This document shows, piece after piece, positions 27,172 to 27,562 of a DNA stretch of 27,562 nucleotides. The stretch spans positions 1 to 27,562 of the forward strand of contig MEDY01000399.1 of assembly GCA_001724265.1 (NCBI GenBank), given 5' to 3'. How positions within the stretch are numbered: position 1 is the stretch's first letter; the number at the start of each line of letters is the position of its first letter. Under the pieces are notes generated by a model. The model saw nothing but the letters and a program-made list of their open reading frames with translations. It made no database searches and was not told the origin of the DNA. The stretch is from Rhizaria sp. SCN 62-66. Taxonomy: Eukaryota; Rhizaria, unplaced. The position numbers and the translations under genes were made by a program.

Positions 27172-27562
27172 ATGGTGAAGCAGATTCTTGCCGCCGAGGA
27201 GGTCGAGGTCATCAAGGGCGGTACGTTTTCCATCCCATCCCTTTCGCAGCACAATATCCCTTCGTAAACTCCCAGTCCCGCCTCGCCTCACCAACCAGAG
27301 AGCCTGCCCGTTGCCGTCTGGCGACTGCGCCCCGCGCCGCGCGCCTTTGCTTCCTCTCAACACCGCCACATTTGCTCACTCTGCTTTGATTTTTCTCTCG
27401 TTGCTTTTGTGTTGTTTTTTTTGCGCGCGCACAGTTAAGGTCCAGGTTGTCGGCCGCACTGTTACCGTGACTGGCCCCCGTGGCAAGCTCACCAAGAACT
27501 TCAACCACCTCAACATCACGCTCGCGCTCCTCAACAAGGGCCGCACCGTCCGTGCTGAGGTC
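27172..27562 (+). CDS. RPL9: 60S ribosomal protein L9 (uL6), 3' partial, exons 27172-27220 and 27435 onward
   Basis: Exon 1 encodes MVKQILAAEEVEVIKG. The first base of the next codon is donated across a 214-base intron (GGCG|GTACGT to GCGCACAG|TT), giving Val. Exon 2 reads VKVQVVGRTVTVTGPRGKLT, then KNFNHLNITLALLNKGRTVR before the window ends. This is the uL6 N-terminal domain, with the conserved 'GRTVxVxGPRGxLxxxFNH' strand-turn. uL6 sits near the sarcin-ricin loop at the base of the P-stalk. About 60 of roughly 190 residues are visible. As with RPS27, it lacks low-complexity inserts. Confidence 0.96.
27221..27434 (+). other. RPL9 intron
   Basis: G|GTACGT to CACAG|T, 214 bases, phase 1, with T-rich and GC-dinucleotide stretches before the acceptor. 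The junction restores the conserved GVKVQVVGRTV strand. Confidence 0.95.

Overview
The window is nuclear DNA of a eukaryote. It holds two cytosolic ribosomal-protein genes split by GT-AG introns, AATAAA poly(A) signals in short AT-rich gaps between very GC-rich coding regions, a centrosome/basal-body coiled-coil protein (CCDC77), a mitochondrial chalcone-isomerase-fold protein and an mRNA-metabolism SAC3/PCI protein. CCDC77 suggests a lineage that builds centrioles or flagella. The species cannot be fixed from the sequence; a free-living flagellated protist or an early-branching opisthokont would fit. I see no mobile element, tRNA, rRNA or CRISPR array.

Layout. Positions 1-14322 (+) are one uninterrupted frame, open at the left edge, encoding at least 4773 residues of a giant nuclear protein. 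Scattered through it are the remains of a SNF2-type ATPase with degraded motifs, an AT-hook, two RG/RGG boxes, a CW/PHD-like zinc knuckle, probable SUMO sites and a SAM-like domain split by an insertion. A roughly 300-base convergent gap carries poly(A) signals for both strands. On the minus strand follow a Q/G/A-rich ORF (16398-14632) and, abutting it in the same frame with a single TAG between them, a chalcone-isomerase-domain gene (18486-16399, one intron). Next is a three-exon CCDC77 gene (20926-18863, minus). A divergent gap of about 520 bases, rich in inverted repeats, separates it from RPS27 (21449-22096, plus, three exons, the first of two codons). Then come a THP3/LENG8-type SAC3-domain gene (22845-26714, plus) and the start of RPL9 (27172-27562, plus, cut by the right edge).

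The genes do not form a pathway; this is an ordinary compact chromosomal segment. Three window-wide patterns stand out. First, all six introns I could place begin GTNCGT, with C rather than A at +4. Second, every protein except the two ribosomal ones is expanded by alanine/serine/glutamine/acidic low-complexity segments that interrupt recognisable domains. Third, one in-frame TAG is all that separates the chalcone-isomerase ORF from the Q-rich ORF, and a possible 48-base GTACGC...CCCAG intron spans that stop.
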